A DNA stretch of 64,000 nt, taken from positions 91,012,889 to 91,076,888 of the forward strand of contig NC_084759.1 in the NCBI RefSeq assembly GCF_028858725.1, given 5' to 3'. The DNA is from Colius striatus (taxonomy: Eukaryota; Chordata; Aves; Coliiformes; Coliidae). Each line of letters opens with the position of its first letter. Position 1 is the first letter of the stretch. Of the stretch, positions 61,201 to 64,000 are shown piece after piece. The notes under the pieces are model-generated. The model was not told the DNA's origin and did not search any database. It saw nothing but the letters and a program-made list of their open reading frames with translations. Position numbers and translations under genes: made by a program.

Positions 61201-63415
61201 AGTACTGAAATTGTCTACATCCTATGATAATATTGTTGCTGCTGTGCAGTGGACTGAAGGCAGACACTGCTGCCCAGGGCATGAAGATGTAACATCCTAG
61301 AATGATGTAGCAATGGGCATGGTATTTCTAGCTTGCCAACAGATCTGTGTGGGGAGCACTGCTTCCTTCTGACAGGTCCATAAGCAGCCTGGACTACACA
61401 GGATTGCTCTAGGCAGATGCTAGACATGTGTCACAGCTATGCCGAAGCATCCCACTTGGCTCCAATGTCTGACTTTTAAGTACTTCGAGGCCTAAGGTGG
61501 GTAGCTAAAGCAGGTGGTGTGCCTACGCAGGGGCTGAGTACCCAAATACTAAGCAAATGTGCCTGGACCTCAGTCATGTTAGTTGGATCACTGAGAAGTT
61601 GTGCTATAAGACAGCTGTAGGTGGTCCATTTTCACCAGTTTTTGGTGCCTGCAGACATTTTGTGCCTTACCGTGAAGAAATCACAGAGTGTGATGTGTGG
61701 AAAAATCTCATGGGCTCTGTTTCTCCCACACTGGCGCTTGCTTTCCTTCCAAAACTCTTGCAGGTGGTTATGAAAACGACCGGTGGGACACAAGTAAAGA
61801 GCATACTCCTGAGGGATTGGGTCATCCAAAGAGGGATCATTGCAGTGGGAGTGCAACCTGAAATCAAGAGCATATCACCGAGAGTAAGTGTGTGCACTGC
61901 TTGCTCTTGTTTCCTGTGGTTGAAGGCATCCATAAGTAGAGACCAGAAAAAGGAAATACAAGCTTGTTATTTTCTAACAAATGAAAAGTTAAAATAAAAG
62001 CTCCTTACAATTTTTCTCTCTGAAATACTAGCTATTAGAGAATGGGCTTTATTTCTGCTTATATTTTGTATGCTTTACATTTTATCATGTGTCTTCACTT
62101 CTTTCAATGTCTGAAAATGAAAGACAAAGATTTTTTTATCAAAGATTTTTTTTCATTTTTTCTGGGGTTATTTTCCCCCCTTTTTCATGTCTTTAAACAG
62201 AGAGATAGAGGAGGAAAAAAAACAATAGGTAGAAAATGTCACATGAAAGATAACTGAAGACTAAAAAAATATTCAAAATAACACAATACTTTTATTTAGC
62301 CATTCTAAAAGCAAACACGACAAATCAGAAAATGCACAAGCAATGATCAAAAACTCATATTCTATGATGATATTCTCTACTCTTTTCTGCAAATGTTTGG
62401 CTTCATATCTGTTGGATTGAGAGTGATTGTTGAAAAGCACCGTGGCATGCCTGACAAAAAATATTCATAAAGAATCTGCCTTTCTCCAATGTCTCCTCTG
62501 TCTTTTCACAAAAAACCTCAACCCCAAAATCCAATAAAACCAAGCCAAAGGGGGAAAAAAAATCACACCAAAACGTAGAAGAGAATGCAAGAAAACGCTA
62601 GATTGGATTAGAGAGTGGATTAAAGCAAAAAAATCAATTATCAGGATATGAATACTCTGCAGGAGTCTTGGTACAGAGGAAAAATATCTTTGTAGGGATC
62701 AAAACTAATGAGTGATTTTGACTCTAATAATATGCCCCTCTGACCATCAGCCATTTAACTTATTTTATAATGAGCCTTTCTCATGATGGGCTGTTTGCCT
62801 TCAGCCATTGCCATTTACCCCCATGTTGTTACTGCATGCATTTGTAACTACAACCATGGTTTCACAGATATTTTTGTCTGTTTCCTTCCTTCCTTCTTTC
62901 CTTTAGGAGGCAGTCCAGGCTGCCCCCTCAGACCCCAGTGTCCAACACCAGTGGGTGCAGACCACACTTGCAGAGGCAGTGAGAAGATACTTGAGGGCAC
63001 AGCCACAAAAAATAGCAGGAGACTTAAAGCTGAGAAGTGTCTGGCCAGAGCCACCGGTTCTATGAACTGACTAACATCATGGTGATAAAAGTAGCTGCTT
63101 CTATCTAAGACTGTCCTTTCCTCCCCAGTTTTTTAATTTATCCTCGACCTTCCGCAAATGATCTTGACTCCCAGAATAAGTACAAACAAAATTATTTCTT
63201 TCTCTACATGAACTAAAATGAAAAAAAGGAAAAAAAAAAGAACTCAGACATAGGGGTTTTATGGCAGCTAACTTCAAATTTACTGACAGAATCAGCACAT
63301 GAACAAGGATTTTTAGCCAGGTTTAGTGTGAAAGTACTCCTTAGAAATCACAGGTACTTACCATTTTGCAGCATCTTCTATTGTCTTTTGTCCAGTAGCA
63401 GCCAATGCTTTTTGA
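46116..63415 (-). CDS. UBASH3A: UBASH3A (STS-2/TULA), coding exons 2-14, first exon outside window
   Basis: Thirteen minus-strand exons join in frame to 588 residues and a stop. Order of parts: the end of a UBA domain (KALAATGQKTIEDAAKW), which binds ubiquitin; a 2H-phosphoesterase domain with two H-x-T motifs (PHITLCDFF and HLTLAHKF); an SH3 domain (TLRALFQYKPQN to GFLPENYTERA), which in this family binds CBL; a poorly conserved linker; and a C-terminal histidine-phosphatase domain with the catalytic RHGE and the second catalytic His (LIVGHGSS). Family role: negative regulator of T-cell receptor signalling in lymphocytes, a weak tyrosine phosphatase compared with UBASH3B. The match is to UBASH3A rather than UBASH3B along the whole length, and the neighbours agree. 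The layout matches the short human isoform (623 residues). About 35-40 N-terminal residues lie beyond base 64000. Confidence 0.96.
47125..47231 (-). CDS. UBASH3A: UBASH3A exon 13 (second catalytic His)
   Basis: 107 bp (2 + 35 codons). It encodes VILIVGHGSSLTSCTRPLIG and DFAQGVRK. The His of GHGSS is the second catalytic histidine of the histidine-phosphatase fold. Donor GTAAGA. Confidence 0.96.
47725..47831 (-). CDS. UBASH3A: UBASH3A exon 12
   Basis: 107 bp (1 + 35 codons + 1). It encodes GNFPLSSLVPSESYEEYVSR and IKQIITACPSK, within the phosphatase domain. Acceptor TTGTCAG, donor GTAAAG. Confidence 0.95.
47979..48285 (-). mobile_element. CR1 LINE, 3' end (reverse orientation)
   Basis: It begins AATCATAGAATGGTAGGGTT and continues with GATCATCTAGTCCAACCCCC and CCTCCCTGGGCAGCCTGTGCC. 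In UBASH3A intron 11, inserted in the sense orientation of the gene. Confidence 0.94.
49330..49660 (+). mobile_element. Old CR1/L3-like LINE fragment
   Basis: Diverged matches to the LINE segment after the reverse transcriptase: TACTGTGTCCAGCTGTGAG, then CAGAGGAAAAGGCTGA and AAAAGGCTGTTGTAAAGAGG. No terminal repeat is visible, so the subfamily is uncertain. Confidence 0.5.
51494..51638 (-). CDS. UBASH3A: UBASH3A exon 11
   Basis: 145 bp (2 + 47 codons + 2). It encodes LKLDQKVKIRVEPGLFEWTK and then WETSRVVPNF. The VEPGLFEWTKW block is a signature of the UBASH3 phosphatase domain. Acceptor CTTGCAG, donor GTAATT. Confidence 0.96.
52673..52765 (-). CDS. UBASH3A: UBASH3A exon 10
   Basis: 93 bp (2 + 30 codons + 1). 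It encodes EALLDQQATVSYMYSSPALR and CIQTAQHILQ. The SSPALRCIQTA block carries the conserved substrate-binding Arg of the phosphatase fold. Acceptor CATCTAG, donor GTAAGG. Confidence 0.96.
53557..53679 (-). CDS. UBASH3A: UBASH3A exon 9
   Basis: 123 bp (2 + 40 codons + 1). It encodes KYHRADLNFPCTLPKRKDGM and KNFEYDPPLSCCGVFQSRLI. Acceptor ATTTCAG, donor GTAAGC. Confidence 0.96.
54886..54994 (-). CDS. UBASH3A: UBASH3A exon 8 (catalytic RHGE)
   Basis: 109 bp (36 codons + 1). It encodes LSQNVTLRRGVLVMRHGERV and DQVFGKSWLQQCLTAD. RHGE is the catalytic motif in which the His is phosphorylated during the reaction. Acceptor CACATAG, donor GTGAGT. Confidence 0.97.
56526..56652 (-). CDS. UBASH3A: UBASH3A exon 7 (SH3-phosphatase linker)
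   Basis: 127 bp (1 + 42 codons). It starts EYVFGTVSRFSVQTENEPNV. It is little conserved, as expected for the linker, but it is in frame on both sides. Acceptor TTTCTACAG, donor GTAATT. A (GT)10 tract precedes its acceptor. Confidence 0.87.
56673..56692 (-). repeat. (GT)10 microsatellite at a 3' splice site
   Basis: (AC)10 on the plus strand, hence (GT)10 in the UBASH3A transcript. It ends 20 bases before exon 7, directly upstream of the T-rich tract. Confidence 0.9.
57507..57715 (-). CDS. UBASH3A: UBASH3A exon 6 (SH3 domain)
   Basis: 209 bp (69 codons + 2). It encodes TLRALFQYKPQNIDELMINA, then GWVIGTSHRTGCRGFLPENY. ALFQYKPQ and GFLPENY are the two ends of an SH3 fold. Acceptor CCCCCCAG, donor GTGAGC. 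Confidence 0.97.
58591..58760 (-). CDS. UBASH3A: UBASH3A exon 5 (second H-x-T motif)
   Basis: 170 bp (2 + 56 codons). It encodes CHVKPCLKQIHLTLAHKFYP and ALYSRDMRFVHYQ. IHLTLAH carries the second H-x-T of the 2H-phosphoesterase domain. Acceptor ATTCCTAG, donor GTACTT. Confidence 0.96.
59457..59655 (-). CDS. UBASH3A: UBASH3A exon 4
   Basis: 199 bp (66 codons + 1). It encodes CEDHKVELLYDTLKRVGDSF and HSSTSYLGFFVGDSHANI, the middle of the phosphoesterase domain. Acceptor CTTTCAG, donor GTAGGA. Confidence 0.96.
61671..61857 (-). CDS. UBASH3A: UBASH3A exon 3 (first H-x-T motif)
   Basis: 187 bp (1 + 62 codons). It encodes LHSHCNDPSLDDPIPQEYAL, then SKRQCGRNRAHEIFPHITLC. PHITL is the first H-x-T of the 2H-phosphoesterase domain. 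Acceptor ATTTCAG, donor GTAAGG. The 146-codon frame on the opposite strand is a shadow. Confidence 0.97.
63362..63415 (-). CDS. UBASH3A: UBASH3A exon 2 (end of UBA domain)
   Basis: 54 bp (1 + 17 codons + 2). It encodes QKALAATGQKTIEDAAK, the third helix of the UBA domain. Acceptor TTCCTAG, donor GTAAGT. The first coding exon should lie beyond the right edge. Confidence 0.93.
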
Positions 63416-64000
63416 CTAGGAAAAAAACAAAATGGATTCATCAGAATAATGGAAAGAAAACTCCAAGAAAGTAAAGAATGGGTATCCTGTGGTCGCCAAG
63501 TCTGTTTTCCAGCACAGACAGGACCTTTAACAACTAGGTTCTGTCTGGAATATATATAACATTCTTGAAGCCTTCCAGATAGCATTTTCCACTGCAAGTC
63601 TTTAATTCCTTGAGGACTGTTATCTGTCCACTCCACAGAATATCCTACTTTGTGTTCTAGGAGCACTTCCTTTCAGACTATATGGATTTCCTTGGGGTTG
63701 AGTAAAACACCCACCCATGCACTCCAAGAGCAGAGTTTGCTCGGTTCATAGGGTTACATTCCAGTTCAAGATGGCAGGCCCAAGGCCATACATATAAACA
63801 AAGGAAAACATGCTTGTACTGGACTTTTAAAATCTGGATTGAGGATCTCCCATAGGCCAGAAGAGAGACAGACCTAAGCCACCAGTTCAGTCCAAGGTGA
63901 AGGAAAATAGCTCACATTGCTCTCTGTTAATGCATCGGTCCCTTTCTGGGACCGGAATTGATTCGCATTTGCTTTTTTCACTAGAGCTTTCAGAATGACA
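63416..64000 (-). other. UBASH3A intron 1 (part)
   Basis: No exon with the expected UBA start (LLAMGFP-like) could be found here on the minus strand, so this is read as intron. Confidence 0.6.

Noticed and set aside
61557-61997. 146-codon open frame on the plus strand
   Set aside because: Antisense shadow of UBASH3A exon 3, with no protein resemblance.
62881-62905. TTCC-rich tract followed by AG, like a plus-strand splice acceptor
   Set aside because: It is a simple repeat inside a UBASH3A intron, on the opposite strand, with no coding match after it.
1-64000. Possible CRISPR array, operon or new defence-type system
   Set aside because: The window is vertebrate, with spliced genes and CR1 repeats. 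No regularly spaced repeats with unique spacers and no clustered intronless genes were seen.

Overview
This is a window of avian nuclear DNA. The best evidence is the repeats: several CR1 LINE 3' ends finish in the bird-type ATTCTATG tail, and two copies of an avian-type retroviral LTR are present. The genes are split into short exons with GT..AG introns. Three vertebrate genes were recognised by translating exons and checking that each junction keeps the reading frame. They lie in the same neighbourhood as human 21q22.3 (UBASH3A - RSPH1 - SLC37A1), here in mirror order. No bacterial-type operon, CRISPR array or other prokaryotic system is present.

Layout. 1-14901 (-): the first nine coding exons of SLC37A1, residues 1-282 of roughly 530; the rest lies left of base 1. 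Its likely promoter is a CpG island at about 18290-19690, so a 5' UTR intron of about 4 kb is inferred. 19700-31100: a 12-kb intergenic stretch between two divergent promoters. It holds a degenerate satellite of palindrome-rich units (21720-23095), two solo LTRs (23590-24162 and 27950-28390) and a CR1. 31100-39464 (+): the complete RSPH1 gene, nine coding exons and 326 residues, with a CpG-rich promoter and two RFX-type X-boxes just upstream of the ATG. 39465-45800: intergenic and sparse, between two convergent genes. 46116-63415 (-): UBASH3A coding exons 2-14 with the stop codon; the first coding exon lies right of base 64000.

The three genes do not form a pathway. SLC37A1 is a sugar-phosphate:phosphate antiporter of the endoplasmic reticulum. 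RSPH1 is a radial-spoke-head protein of motile cilia. UBASH3A (STS-2/TULA) is a lymphocyte signalling regulator with UBA, 2H-phosphoesterase, SH3 and histidine-phosphatase modules. All exon junctions were read by eye, and they add up without a frameshift or internal stop. I see no new biological system. The most informative extras are the RSPH1 X-box pair, a (GT)10 tract at a UBASH3A 3' splice site, the intergenic satellite and the G-rich tracts.
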